From Flavobacteriales bacterium (GTDB taxonomy: Bacteria > Bacteroidota > Bacteroidia > Flavobacteriales_F > PHOS-HE28), in the NCBI GenBank assembly GCA_020635725.1, contig JACJZF010000006.1:1-64000 (forward strand): a stretch of DNA of 64,000 nt, in the 5' to 3' direction. Positions 18,312-26,955 of this stretch are shown here, in pieces (the stretch's first letter is position 1; each line of letters starts with the position of its first letter). A model generated the notes under the pieces. That model ran no database searches and was not told the DNA's origin. It saw only the letters and a list, made by a program, of their open reading frames with translations. The position numbers and the translations under genes were made by a program.

Positions 18312-18887
18312 ATGCGCATGATCATCTGCACCGGCAATGCGGGCAAGCTCCGTGAGATCCGTACACGTCTGCCGGAAGGCTTCGAAGCCATCACGCTCGT
18401 CGATGCCGGACTGCCCGCGGATCTCCCGGAGGATGGAGATACCCTGGAGGCGAACGCCCTGCAAAAGGCGCGCTATGCCTTTGAACGAACGGAGCTTCCT
18501 TGTCTGGCCGACGACAGCGGCTTGGAGGTGCGAGCACTGGGCGGGCGACCCGGGCCGCTTTCGGCGCGATACGCCGGCGAGCCGCGCGACGATGAGGCCA
18601 ACATGGCTTTGCTGCTCCGGGAACTGACCGGAGCAGCGGATCGTGCAGCACGTTTCCGTACTGTGCTGGCGTGGGTGACACCTGCCGAGGCGCGTCTTTT
18701 TGAGGGAACGGTGGAAGGGAGCATCGCGTTGACGCGACGCGGCAGCAGTGGATTCGGCTACGACCCGCTCTTCGTTCCAACCGGCGAGGCGCGCACTTTC
18801 GCCGAGATGCAGCTTCACGAGAAGCAGGCGGTCAGTCATCGCGCACGTGCGATGAACCACTGGCTGGCGTACCTGCTCGGCCGCTGA
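18312..18887 (+). CDS. rdgB: Non-canonical purine NTP pyrophosphatase (RdgB/HAM1)
   Basis: A 191-residue enzyme that hydrolyses dITP, ITP and XTP to monophosphates, keeping deaminated purines out of DNA and RNA. Conserved features are the N-terminal ICTGNAGKLREI, LADDSGLEVRALGGRPGPLSARYAG (substrate and metal site, about residues 65-89), SGFGYDPLFVP (about 141-151) and the C-terminal KQAVSHRARA. The start at 18312 gives MRMIICTGN. A second ATG two codons later is possible. It converges with ddl, leaving 8 bp. Confidence 0.95.
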   Translation: MRMIICTGNAGKLREIRTRLPEGFEAITLVDAGLPADLPEDGDTLEANALQKARYAFERTELPCLADDSGLEVRALGGRPGPLSARYAGEPRDDEANMALLLRELTGAADRAARFRTVLAWVTPAEARLFEGTVEGSIALTRRGSSGFGYDPLFVPTGEARTFAEMQLHEKQAVSHRARAMNHWLAYLLGR

Positions 18888-18895
18888 TCAGGGTA

Positions 18896-19876
18896 TCACC
18901 GGGCGAGCATCCGCTCGATCATGCCATTCACCAGTCGCGGCACGCCGATGCCGGAGGCTTCGACCATCTTCGGGAAGATGCTGGCCGCGCTGAATCCCGG
19001 CGTGGTGTTCACCTCGATCGTCACGAGCCGCTCGCCGGTCCACAGGTGATCCACGCGCACCAAGCCGCGGCATTCGAGCAGCGCGTAGATCGCCTCGGAG
19101 CGTTGCTGCACCAGGCGCGTCACCTCATCCGGTACCGGAGCGGGCACGATCTCCTCGGTGTCCTTCGCATGGTACTTCGCTTCGTAATCGAAGAACTCGC
19201 GCGTGTGCCTCACCTCGCAGAGGGGGAGCGCCTGCGGCCGACCTTCGAGGTCGATCACGCCGCACGTCAGCTCCCGTCCATCGACCGCACGTTCCACCAT
19301 GATCGTGGAGCACTCGGCGAAGGCCAGCTCGAGCGCCATCGGCAGCGCTTCCGGCTGCTTCACCTTGCTCATGCCCAAGCTGCTCCCGCTGCGATCGGGT
19401 TTCACAAAACACGGGAAACCGACGCTCCTGGCCTTCTCCAGCGCGTCTGACATGCTCGCTTGCAGCATCACCGAAGGGGCCACGTCGAAACCGAACTGTC
19501 GAAGAAGCGCGGTGGTGCCGAACTTGCCCATGGTGAGCGCCATGGCATGCACAGGTCCCGTTTGATAGGGCACGTCCAGCATGTCCAGGTACCCTTGCAG
19601 CAGGCCGTCTTCTCCGGGACTCCCATGTATGGCGATCAGCGCCGCAGCGATGCGCTGGCGACCGCTTCCCCGATCCACGGAGAAGTCGGCACGGTCGAAG
19701 GCGAGCGGCTTCTCTTCCGGATCGCTCGCGCTCCATCCGTCGCGACCAATGGTGACGAAGACCGGCGTGTATCGGCTTCGGTCTACCGCGCTGATCATCC
19801 GCGCCGCGCTCTGCATGCTGATCACCGACTCGCCGGAGTAGCCGCCGCGTACAACGGCGATGAGGGGAAGCGACAT
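18896..19876 (-). CDS. ddl: D-alanine--D-alanine ligase
   Basis: A 326-residue ATP-grasp ligase that joins two D-alanines for peptidoglycan precursor synthesis. The start MSLPLIAVVRGGYSGESVIS is chosen over an upstream ATG because it begins at the family's VxxGGxSxExxxS motif. The substrate loop is IHGSPGEDGLLQGYLDMLDVPYQ, the ATP-grasp region FPCFVKPDRSGSSLGMSKV, and the metal/D-Ala site GLVRVDHLW and TIEVNTTPGFSAAS. All key elements are present. murC, ddl-linked ftsQ and other cell-wall genes are not adjacent. Confidence 0.95.
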   Translation of the reverse strand: MSLPLIAVVRGGYSGESVISMQSAARMISAVDRSRYTPVFVTIGRDGWSASDPEEKPLAFDRADFSVDRGSGRQRIAAALIAIHGSPGEDGLLQGYLDMLDVPYQTGPVHAMALTMGKFGTTALLRQFGFDVAPSVMLQASMSDALEKARSVGFPCFVKPDRSGSSLGMSKVKQPEALPMALELAFAECSTIMVERAVDGRELTCGVIDLEGRPQALPLCEVRHTREFFDYEAKYHAKDTEEIVPAPVPDEVTRLVQQRSEAIYALLECRGLVRVDHLWTGERLVTIEVNTTPGFSAASIFPKMVEASGIGVPRLVNGMIERMLAR

Positions 19877-20074
19877 CTTCGTTTTCCGTTGCGGCGAAAG
19901 TCGCATCCCTGCGCTGATGCCGCGAGGGCGTGGCGACCTGAAGAGCGCACCGTCCGTTGTTAGCTCGGATAATCCGAGGGGCGCGGCGAGGAGCCTACCT
20001 GCCGGTGCCGTGGATCCTGATGCCCGCCGGTTCGGCGCGAAGTGGAATCGAAGGTGGTCCTGAACGGGCCGCGA

Positions 20075-22210
20075 TCAACGCAGCAGCGTGATGTGGCCGG
20101 TGAGATCGAACGATTCTCCATCAGAGCCGTTCGCTTCGAGCACGAAGAAGTAGGTGCCGTCGGAGGCGGGTTCGCCGGAGAAGGTGCGGCCGTCCCACAC
20201 CTGCTGCGGCCGCTCCAGCAGCGCGATCTCCTGGCCGTAGCGGTTGAAGATCCGGAGCGTCAACGACCGTATGCCCACCGTCGTCAGCGCGAACTGATCG
20301 TTGATCCCATCGCCGTTCGGGGTAAATACGTTCGGCACCACCACGCTCGATTGGCCATTCTCCCCGAACACCGTGATCGTGGCCTGGGCGCTCGCCGTGC
20401 AGCCTTGATCGGTGACGAGCAGGGTGACGATGAAGGTGCCGCTTTCCGCATACACATGAACGGGATCTTGATCCGCGCTCACCGCACCATCGCCGAAGGA
20501 CCAGCTCGGCACCGCGCTCGAGGGCGTGCTGGTATTGGCGAAGCTGACCTCCAGCGGAGCGGTGCCCGATAGCACGCTCGGCGTGAAGGCTGCATTGACC
20601 ACGATCGCTGATACGGTGGCGCTGGCATCGGCGGAGCCGCATGCGGTGGTGCCTGTAACGAGGTAGGTTCCCTCCTGCGTTACCGAGATGGATGCCCCGG
20701 TTTCCAGCGTGCTCCAGACATAGCTGTCCGCGCCCGTGGCGGTGAGGGTGATCGCATCGCCGGGGCACAGCAGCGAAGGGCCGCTGATGCTCACGTTCGG
20801 CGCTGCGCCCGAGGTGATCTCGATTTCAGCGGTGTCGTTTCCGCAGGCGGTCTGCCCGCTCACGATGATGGTTCCGGCCTGCCCCACGGTGATTGCCGAG
20901 GTGGTCTCACCGGTGCTCCAGCTGTAGGAATCCGCGCCGCTCGCCGTCAGGGTCACCGTTTCGCCGGGGCATAGGGCGGTGGAGCCGCTCGGCGTGATGC
21001 TCACATTCGGCAGGGAACCCATGGTGATCTCGATCTGTTCATCGGCAGTGCCACAGGCATTGGTGCCGCTGACGGTAATGGTGCCGGCCTGCGAAACCGT
21101 GATCGATTCAGTGGTCTCGCCTGTGCTCCATACGTACGTGTCGGCACCTGTTCCGGTGAGCTCAATGCTGCCGCCCGGGCATAGCGCCGTGGAGCCATTG
21201 GGCGTGATGCCCACCACCGGTGCCTGACCTGCAGGAATCACGATCGGCGCTACCAGCGGGTCGCCGCAGGAGAAGCTGCCGGTGAAGAAAAGGGTGACGT
21301 CGCCCAGATCGCCAGCGCCCGCGGTATAGGTTGCCGTAAGGGCCGTTGGGTCATCGAAGGTGCCGGTGCCTCCGCTCCAGCCTCCGCCTTGGAAATTCCC
21401 GGCAGGCACCGCCTCCACTGTCACCTGGCCATTCCCTCCGCACAGGCTTCCGCTGATCAGGTTCACCACGATTTCATTGACCACCACCGGTGCCTGGCAG
21501 CCGTTGTTCTGATACCCGACCTGCGGCACGCCGGGCCATGTATAGGTCACCGTAGAGCCGTCATTCTCCCCCGATGTCCCACCATACGTGCCCAGGTTGT
21601 TCACCAACAAGGAGCGGTCGTAGCTCACCGTATCGGCGCATCCCGTGGGCAGGTAGGTGAGGATCAGCGTACGCAGGTCCGAAGGCCCAGTAGGCACAGG
21701 TGACACGCTGTTACCGTTATTCTGGTTGCCGAAGTGGCCGCTGCTATTCCCGGGGTTCTGGAAGATGACATGCAACGTATCCGCAAGATTGGCGAACGAG
21801 TTGGCGGCCGTGCACATCTGCGTGCTGGTGATCAGCAGCACGGAGCTGCCGGCCGGAATGATACCGCCTGGGGGCTCCACCAAGTAGCCGCAGGAGAGGA
21901 TGCCATCGTTCAGCGTGGCGGTGAGCGTGGCGGTGGCGGCATTCTGCACCAGGCCGAGCCAGTTGTTATTGGGCCAATCTGCCTCCAAGTCGGACAGGGC
22001 GATGTCGACCGGACCGGTCTTGAATCGCACCATCTCATTCATGGCCTCCGAGCTGCCGGGGCACAGCGCTGCCGGCGCGCACGCATCAACGAGAATGCTC
22101 TCGATCTCCAGGCATTGCGTGGGTACCTGAGCCACCGCCGTCGCTGGCACGAGCAGCAGCGCGAGGATCGTGACCAGCATAAACGAGATCGGGCGGCAGG
22201 TCGCACACAT
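20075..22210 (-). CDS. T9SS type B (gliding-motility CTD) surface protein with repeat and PKD domains
   Basis: A 711-residue secreted protein. The start MCATCRPISFMLVTILALLL gives a signal peptide ending AVAQ. The N-terminal 200 residues resemble a lamin-tail-like domain with several cysteines. Then come Ig-like repeats of about 75 residues beginning with variants of VSITPSGSTALCPGE and containing YxWSTGET and GTITVSGxxACG, then a PKD domain (SWSFGDGAVSADQDPVHVYAESG), and the type B C-terminal domain with VFTPNGDGINDQF, LRIFNRYGQEI and GTYFFVLEA. Type IX secretion would export and anchor it on the cell surface. Adhesion is plausible but not shown. Confidence 0.9.
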   Translation of the reverse strand: MCATCRPISFMLVTILALLLVPATAVAQVPTQCLEIESILVDACAPAALCPGSSEAMNEMVRFKTGPVDIALSDLEADWPNNNWLGLVQNAATATLTATLNDGILSCGYLVEPPGGIIPAGSSVLLITSTQMCTAANSFANLADTLHVIFQNPGNSSGHFGNQNNGNSVSPVPTGPSDLRTLILTYLPTGCADTVSYDRSLLVNNLGTYGGTSGENDGSTVTYTWPGVPQVGYQNNGCQAPVVVNEIVVNLISGSLCGGNGQVTVEAVPAGNFQGGGWSGGTGTFDDPTALTATYTAGAGDLGDVTLFFTGSFSCGDPLVAPIVIPAGQAPVVGITPNGSTALCPGGSIELTGTGADTYVWSTGETTESITVSQAGTITVSGTNACGTADEQIEITMGSLPNVSITPSGSTALCPGETVTLTASGADSYSWSTGETTSAITVGQAGTIIVSGQTACGNDTAEIEITSGAAPNVSISGPSLLCPGDAITLTATGADSYVWSTLETGASISVTQEGTYLVTGTTACGSADASATVSAIVVNAAFTPSVLSGTAPLEVSFANTSTPSSAVPSWSFGDGAVSADQDPVHVYAESGTFIVTLLVTDQGCTASAQATITVFGENGQSSVVVPNVFTPNGDGINDQFALTTVGIRSLTLRIFNRYGQEIALLERPQQVWDGRTFSGEPASDGTYFFVLEANGSDGESFDLTGHITLLR

Positions 22211-22328
22211 GGTCACAAAGGTGCGGGGCCGTTCGCGCTGCACGGCCGGTGGGCGGTCGCACGATGTCAACAAGGCACTGATAATCGCGGGCTTAATGAA
22301 CGGTTAACGCGCACGTGCCGAGGCTGAC

Positions 22329-23822
22329 CTAGCGGAACAGGGTCAGATGCCCTGTTTTGGCGATCTCCTTCGTGGGCTCGCATGGGTCCCGCATCCGCAT
22401 GGTGTATGGGTACACGCCCATCGGGGTGGTGCCGCCGTCCCATTGCTCCTGCGGGTCCGTGGTGCTCCACACGGTGCTGCCCCAACGATCATAGAGCACC
22501 AGCTCGAAACCGGTGTCCGGAATGTCCACGCGGTCGGGCCAGGCATCATTGATCCCATCATCGTTCGGGGTGAAGGCATTGGCCAGGAAGAGCACCGGTT
22601 CCGTGCGCACATCCACCACCAGGGCGGTGGTGTCATCGCAATGGTTCACCTGTGTCGCGTAGAAGGTGAAGTCGTAGAAGTCATAGCGGCCGAAATCCCA
22701 GCGGAACCGATCGATGCAGGCGTCGATCACCAGGCTATCGCCGATGAAGAACGCGCAGGAGTCGGCTTCGCTCAGCAGTTCGATGTCCACGGTGGGCGTG
22801 CACGGTATCTGGGTCACCGAGAAGGTGGCGGGCTTCACCTCTTGGATGAAGATGCTGTCGAGCGTGGGGATGTTCCCGCATCCGAAGAGATCGAAGCCTT
22901 GGAGGGAGATGGGCTGCCAACCGATGTTGGTGAAGGACACGGTGGGGTCGGTATCGTTGCTGAAACCATCGGCATCCCAGCGCCAGACCAGTGAATCGGC
23001 ATCGGTGGCCTCGGTATGCGCGATGGCCAGGGCGAACTGGCAAATGGTGTCCGGCGCGCTGAATACGGCGAACGGACTGGGCAGTTCCACCAGTTCGATG
23101 TCGGCGGTGGCCACGCAACCGATGGCCGTGTTGGTGGCGGTTACGCTCACGGTGCCCGTTGTTCCGGGAATCACATCGATGGAGCCCCCGGTGTCGCCCG
23201 TGCTCCATTCGATCAGGTCTGGTTGGAAGCCCCAGGTGTTCACCACGCTCAGCGTCGGTGGGTCGCTCGGGCAGTACACCTCCTCACCATCGATCTCAAC
23301 CCCAGGGTCGCCGAGGTAGCCCGCGATGATCGAGGGGCAGGGGGGCGGCCCTCCGCTGATGATCGCCGTGTAGCTGCCCGGGCCGGCATCAACGAACTGG
23401 GTTCCCGTGAAACCCGGATTCTCCGCCCACACAAAGGTGTATGGTCCGGGATTCAGGGTGAGGGTGACGGTGCCGTCACTGGCGCCAGCGCAGGAGATAT
23501 TGGTCACTTCGATCGTGCCCAAGGGTGCCACGAAGGGCTCCGTCAGATCAACGATGATCACGGTATCGCAATCCGCAGCGCTCACATCCACCACGTATTG
23601 CCCAGGACCGAGGTCGATCGCGAAAGGGTCGGTCAGGAACGGGTCATGCGACCAGATGTAATCGAACGGTCCTCCAGAAAGGGCCACAACGGAAATGACA
23701 CCGTCGCCGGTATTCGGGCAGGTGATGGGGGTGACCACCACTTCCACATCGCACGGGGGCAGCTGGGCCTGTGCCCTCACGGCCACGAGCAGGCAAACCA
23801 GGATCAGTGCGCACGACCGCAT
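22329..23822 (-). CDS. T9SS type B sorting-domain surface protein
   Basis: A 497-residue secreted protein. The internal ATG at 23822 gives a compact signal peptide MRSCALILVCLLVAVRAQAQ. Longer starts at 23876 and 23897 are possible. It has three or four Ig/SprB-like modules such as CPNTGDGVISVVALSGGPFDYIW and CAGASDGTVTLTLNPGPYTFVW (SprB-repeat style), a mid-region with VVNTWGFQPDLIEWSTGDTG, and the type B CTD with FTPNDDGINDAW, FELVLYDRWGSTVW and GVYPYTMRMRD. It is co-oriented with the type B gene downstream (118 bp apart). A role in surface adhesion or gliding is inferred only from the domain types. Confidence 0.88.
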   Translation of the reverse strand: MRSCALILVCLLVAVRAQAQLPPCDVEVVVTPITCPNTGDGVISVVALSGGPFDYIWSHDPFLTDPFAIDLGPGQYVVDVSAADCDTVIIVDLTEPFVAPLGTIEVTNISCAGASDGTVTLTLNPGPYTFVWAENPGFTGTQFVDAGPGSYTAIISGGPPPCPSIIAGYLGDPGVEIDGEEVYCPSDPPTLSVVNTWGFQPDLIEWSTGDTGGSIDVIPGTTGTVSVTATNTAIGCVATADIELVELPSPFAVFSAPDTICQFALAIAHTEATDADSLVWRWDADGFSNDTDPTVSFTNIGWQPISLQGFDLFGCGNIPTLDSIFIQEVKPATFSVTQIPCTPTVDIELLSEADSCAFFIGDSLVIDACIDRFRWDFGRYDFYDFTFYATQVNHCDDTTALVVDVRTEPVLFLANAFTPNDDGINDAWPDRVDIPDTGFELVLYDRWGSTVWSTTDPQEQWDGGTTPMGVYPYTMRMRDPCEPTKEIAKTGHLTLFR

Positions 23823-23993
23823 CAGGGCCAAGAAGATGGTTCGGCGAAGCTGGCCCCTTTCGCGGGAATCAGGCATCGGCTGGGTTGGTGACAGCATCGG
23901 TGCTTGGGCGGAAGCGAATGTGGGGTTGTAGCGGTGCCGATGGATTCGCGCACGGCGGTGCGAAGATCGCAGATCTCACTGAATGCAGTTGGT

Positions 23994-25427
23994 TCAGAGC
24001 TCAAACGAATCGCCCCGACGCGGGATCACGACCTCTCGGAAGCCATTCTGCCTGCACGCTGACTGGAAGGCCTGCAGCGATTGCTCCACGCCATGAACCA
24101 GGAATAAGCGGCGCACCGCGCCTTGATTCTGGCAGCCGAGGAATCGCTGCAGCTCCTGTCGGTCGCCATGGGCGCTGTAGAATTCCATGCGCGCCACCGA
24201 AGCGTTCACCGGTATCTCCTCGCCGAAGATGCGCACCGTGCGGTGGCCGGCAAGGAGGTCGGCGCCCAGGGTCCCGGGTGCGCAGAAACCCACGGCCAGC
24301 ACTCCGTTGGCAGGGTCGGCAAGGCCATGGAGCAGGTGATGCCGCACCCGTCCGGCCTCCATCATGCCGCTGGCCGCTATGATGATGCAAGGGCCATGCA
24401 TGGCGTTGAGCTGCTTGCTCCGCTCCGGGCTGCGCACGAATTCCACACCTGGGAAGCTGAAGAGGTCGGGGTCCTGGGCTAGTTCGGCGCGCACTTCCTC
24501 GCTCAAGAGGTTCTCGTACCGGCGCGCGATATCGGTGGCGCTGATGGCCAGCGGGCTATCGACGAATACCGGAATGCGCGGGAGGCTGCCGGCGTTGCTG
24601 AGGAGATTCAAGGTGTGCAGGATCTCCTGTGTCTTCCCGATGCTGAATGCGGGGATGATCAACTTGCCTTTCCGGTCAACGCAAATGGTTCGCACATGCT
24701 TGAGCAGTTCATCCTCGGCTTCAGCGATCGGCGCGTGCTCCCGGTCGCCGTAGGTGCTCTCGCAGATCAAGACGTCGGCTTGCCGGAAGGGCGCGGGCTG
24801 AGGAAGCAGTCGATCGACATAGCGGCCCACATCGCCGCTGAAGGAGAGCCGGAGCACGCGTTCGCCGTCATCGAGGTCCAAGTGCACAGCCGCGCTCCCC
24901 AGAATGTGCCCCGCATCGGTGAAGGTGAGGTCGATTCCAGGTGCGATCGCTCGGGTCTCACTGTAATCCAGCGTTTGGAAGAGCTCCAGCGTCGGCGCCA
25001 CATCATCGGCCGTGTACAGGGGCCCTTCCTCTTGCGGCTCCCGCCCGCGCCGCCTGGCCCGCTTCACGTCGTAGGCGTAATCATATTCCTGGATGCGGGC
25101 GCTGTCCTCGAGCATGATGGAGCAGAGGTCGCGCGTGGCGGGCGTGCACCAGATGGGGGCCTGGCAACCTTCGGCGACCAGTCGCGGCAGCAGTCCGCTG
25201 TGGTCGATATGGGCATGGCTCAGCACCACGAGGTCGATGGAGCGCGGGTCGAAGCCGAAGCGCCGGTTGCGGTCCTTGCCGCTACGGTCCATCAAGGCCT
25301 CGCCTTGGAACATGCCGCAATCGAGCAGCACCCTGGTGCGGCTGCCATCGGTGCGCGTGAGCTCCACCAGGTGCTTGCTGCCGGTCACGGTACCCGCGGC
25401 ACCGTGGAACGTGATCTTCACCGCCAT
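23994..25427 (-). CDS. Metallo-beta-lactamase/beta-CASP RNA-processing nuclease
   Basis: A 477-residue protein. The MBL motifs are HAHIDHSG (zinc motif 2, about residues 74-81), FTDAGHILGSAA (motif 3) and LSFSGDVGR (motif 4), then ESTYGDREH. The beta-CASP part has PAFSIGKTQEILHTLN, IIIAASGMMEAGRVRHHL and the C-terminal SAHGDRQELQRFL and FLVHGVEQSL. Family members (YsH1/CPSF73-like, 'MBL fold RNA exonuclease') act as RNA endo- or exonucleases in the cytoplasm. Length and motif order are normal. It is not RNase J, which is larger and differently ordered. Confidence 0.92.
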   Translation of the reverse strand: MAVKITFHGAAGTVTGSKHLVELTRTDGSRTRVLLDCGMFQGEALMDRSGKDRNRRFGFDPRSIDLVVLSHAHIDHSGLLPRLVAEGCQAPIWCTPATRDLCSIMLEDSARIQEYDYAYDVKRARRRGREPQEEGPLYTADDVAPTLELFQTLDYSETRAIAPGIDLTFTDAGHILGSAAVHLDLDDGERVLRLSFSGDVGRYVDRLLPQPAPFRQADVLICESTYGDREHAPIAEAEDELLKHVRTICVDRKGKLIIPAFSIGKTQEILHTLNLLSNAGSLPRIPVFVDSPLAISATDIARRYENLLSEEVRAELAQDPDLFSFPGVEFVRSPERSKQLNAMHGPCIIIAASGMMEAGRVRHHLLHGLADPANGVLAVGFCAPGTLGADLLAGHRTVRIFGEEIPVNASVARMEFYSAHGDRQELQRFLGCQNQGAVRRLFLVHGVEQSLQAFQSACRQNGFREVVIPRRGDSFEL

Positions 25428-25459
25428 GCGGTAAAGATGGTCACCTCGGCCGGCCCGGG

Positions 25460-26284
25460 TTACTTCTTCTCGGACACCTTCACCGCGGAAGCATCGAATA
25501 CCATGTAGATATCGAGGTAAGGCCGCATGCCTTCCGGGCGCTTCTTATTCGCCTCGGCAGGTATCACCAGCAGCACCTTGTCGGCCCAGCGCGCCAGCCT
25601 GAAGGCCTTGAACTTCTTGAAGGCCTGCAGCTTGGGGTAGCGCTCATCGAAGCTGTCGATGCCATCGGGCCAATTGCGCTCATGGCTCCTGAAGACCACC
25701 GCTTCGATCTCCGCACGGCTCAGGCCTGCTTTCTCCAGGGCGGCCAATGCATCGGGCTCATCGCCCAGGTCGAAGGTGGCGTAGATCGCATCGGGTTTCA
25801 GGATCCGCGCAGGGCGGAGCCGCCGCCAGCTGGGGCCTGCGCTGGGCGGATCCTTCACCGGTGAGGTGATCAGCATCTGCAGGCCGAAGGCGCGCACCAC
25901 CAGGTACAGGTCTTGCTGCGAGCGCAGGTCCTCCGGCATCTGGTAGTTGTATGCTGTCGGGATGGAGAGCAGGCTCACGGCGCCATCGCCGGTGGAATAC
26001 TCGCATACCACGAAGGCCGCGTAGTTGGCGATGGCGGCACGGTTCGCGGCGCGCGCGCTATCGGTACGCAGGCCGATGGGCCAGTTGGCGGGCTCGCTCA
26101 GGCGCTCCGCCTCGGCGATGATCGTTTCGCTCAGACCGGCTGCCTGCATGCCCGCTTGGGCCGATGGGTCATGGCTCAGCTCCGGTCGGATGACGATGGC
26201 ACCCGGGTCAGTGATGCGTACGGCGTTCTGAGCCAGCACGCCCAAAGGGAGAAGCAGGAGAGGGAGGAGTAGGTTTCGCGACAT
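25460..26284 (-). CDS. Secreted protein with an internal duplication, function unknown
   Basis: A 274-residue protein. Residues 1-18 (MSRNLLLPLLLLPLGVLA) form a signal peptide. The mature part contains two related halves, about residues 49-138 and 190-270, sharing the order AGLS-x3-I, S-x-x-x-NWP-x-G, a central hydrophobic strand, LL-x-IP-x3-N, P-E-x-x-R and DLY/DIY-x-V. The second copy ends near the C terminus with YLDIYMVFDASAVKVSEKK. I do not recognise the family. It lies upstream of no operon partner in the same direction except the beta-CASP gene 32 bp downstream. Confidence 0.7.
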   Translation of the reverse strand: MSRNLLLPLLLLPLGVLAQNAVRITDPGAIVIRPELSHDPSAQAGMQAAGLSETIIAEAERLSEPANWPIGLRTDSARAANRAAIANYAAFVVCEYSTGDGAVSLLSIPTAYNYQMPEDLRSQQDLYLVVRAFGLQMLITSPVKDPPSAGPSWRRLRPARILKPDAIYATFDLGDEPDALAALEKAGLSRAEIEAVVFRSHERNWPDGIDSFDERYPKLQAFKKFKAFRLARWADKVLLVIPAEANKKRPEGMRPYLDIYMVFDASAVKVSEKK

Positions 26285-26313
26285 GGAACTGCCCGTTCTA
26301 CGTGCACGGTGGG

Positions 26314-26322
26314 CAAAAGGTA
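26314..26322 (-). promoter_or_regulatory. Putative -7 element (TACCTTTTG) for the duplicated secreted protein
   Basis: The minus strand reads TACCTTTTG about 30 bp before the ATG at 26284, a TAnnTTTG match with one extra T. The gap to the divergent glutathione peroxidase gene is 92 bp and holds nothing else recognisable. Confidence 0.35.
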
Positions 26323-26376
26323 ACACCGCCCATCACGTCGGCATTCACACGGCCATACCGAACTTCGCGCTCACAC

Positions 26377-26955
26377 ATGCGGATCATGCCCACCATGCTG
26401 CTCATCTCCATCCTCGGCCTCTTCGGCTGCTTCAAGGGCGTGCGCTCCTCCAGCGCCGATGCCACCACCCCCGCACAGCCGTTCCACGAGCTCACGGCCG
26501 TCGATATACACGGCCAGCCCTTCGCGTTCGCGCAGCTGAAAGGGCATAAGGTGATGGTGGTGAACACGGCCAGCGAATGCGGATACACCCCTCAGTACCA
26601 GCAGTTGCAAGAACTGTATGAGGCCTACGGGGAGAAGGGCTTGGTGATCATCGGGTTCCCGTGCAACCAGTTCGGCGGGCAGGAGCCCGGTTCGGCCGAG
26701 CAGATCGAGAGTTTCTGCCAGAAGAATTACGGCGTCACCTTCCCGCTGATGGAGAAAGTGGAGGTGAAAGGCGATGGGCAGCACCCCGTATATGCTTGGC
26801 TCACGCGCAAATCGGCGAACGGGTCCATGGATAGCCAGGTGAAGTGGAACTTCCACAAGTACCTGATCGACGAGGAGGGCCGCTTGGTGATGTCGCTCGA
26901 GAGCGGAGTCTCTCCCCTGGATGAGCGCGTGCTCGCATGGCTCGATGGCCGATGA
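26377..26955 (+). CDS. Glutathione-peroxidase-family thiol peroxidase, predicted lipoprotein
   Basis: A 192-residue protein. The N terminus MRIMPTMLLISILGLFGCFK has a lipobox (LFGC), so it is probably attached to a membrane facing the periplasm. The catalytic triad of the family is complete: Cys in NTASECGYTPQY, Gln in FPCNQFGGQEPG and Trp/Asn in KWNFHKYL. A second cysteine in FPCNQF and one in ESFCQKNYG fit a thioredoxin-type, rather than selenocysteine, mechanism. It reduces hydroperoxides. The stop overlaps the bshB1 start (ATGA), tying it to low-molecular-weight thiol metabolism. Confidence 0.93.
   Translation: MRIMPTMLLISILGLFGCFKGVRSSSADATTPAQPFHELTAVDIHGQPFAFAQLKGHKVMVVNTASECGYTPQYQQLQELYEAYGEKGLVIIGFPCNQFGGQEPGSAEQIESFCQKNYGVTFPLMEKVEVKGDGQHPVYAWLTRKSANGSMDSQVKWNFHKYLIDEEGRLVMSLESGVSPLDERVLAWLDGR

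Noticed and set aside
24123..24482. Plus-strand frame opposite the beta-CASP nuclease
   Set aside because: The minus-strand protein has complete zinc motifs; the plus frame has none.
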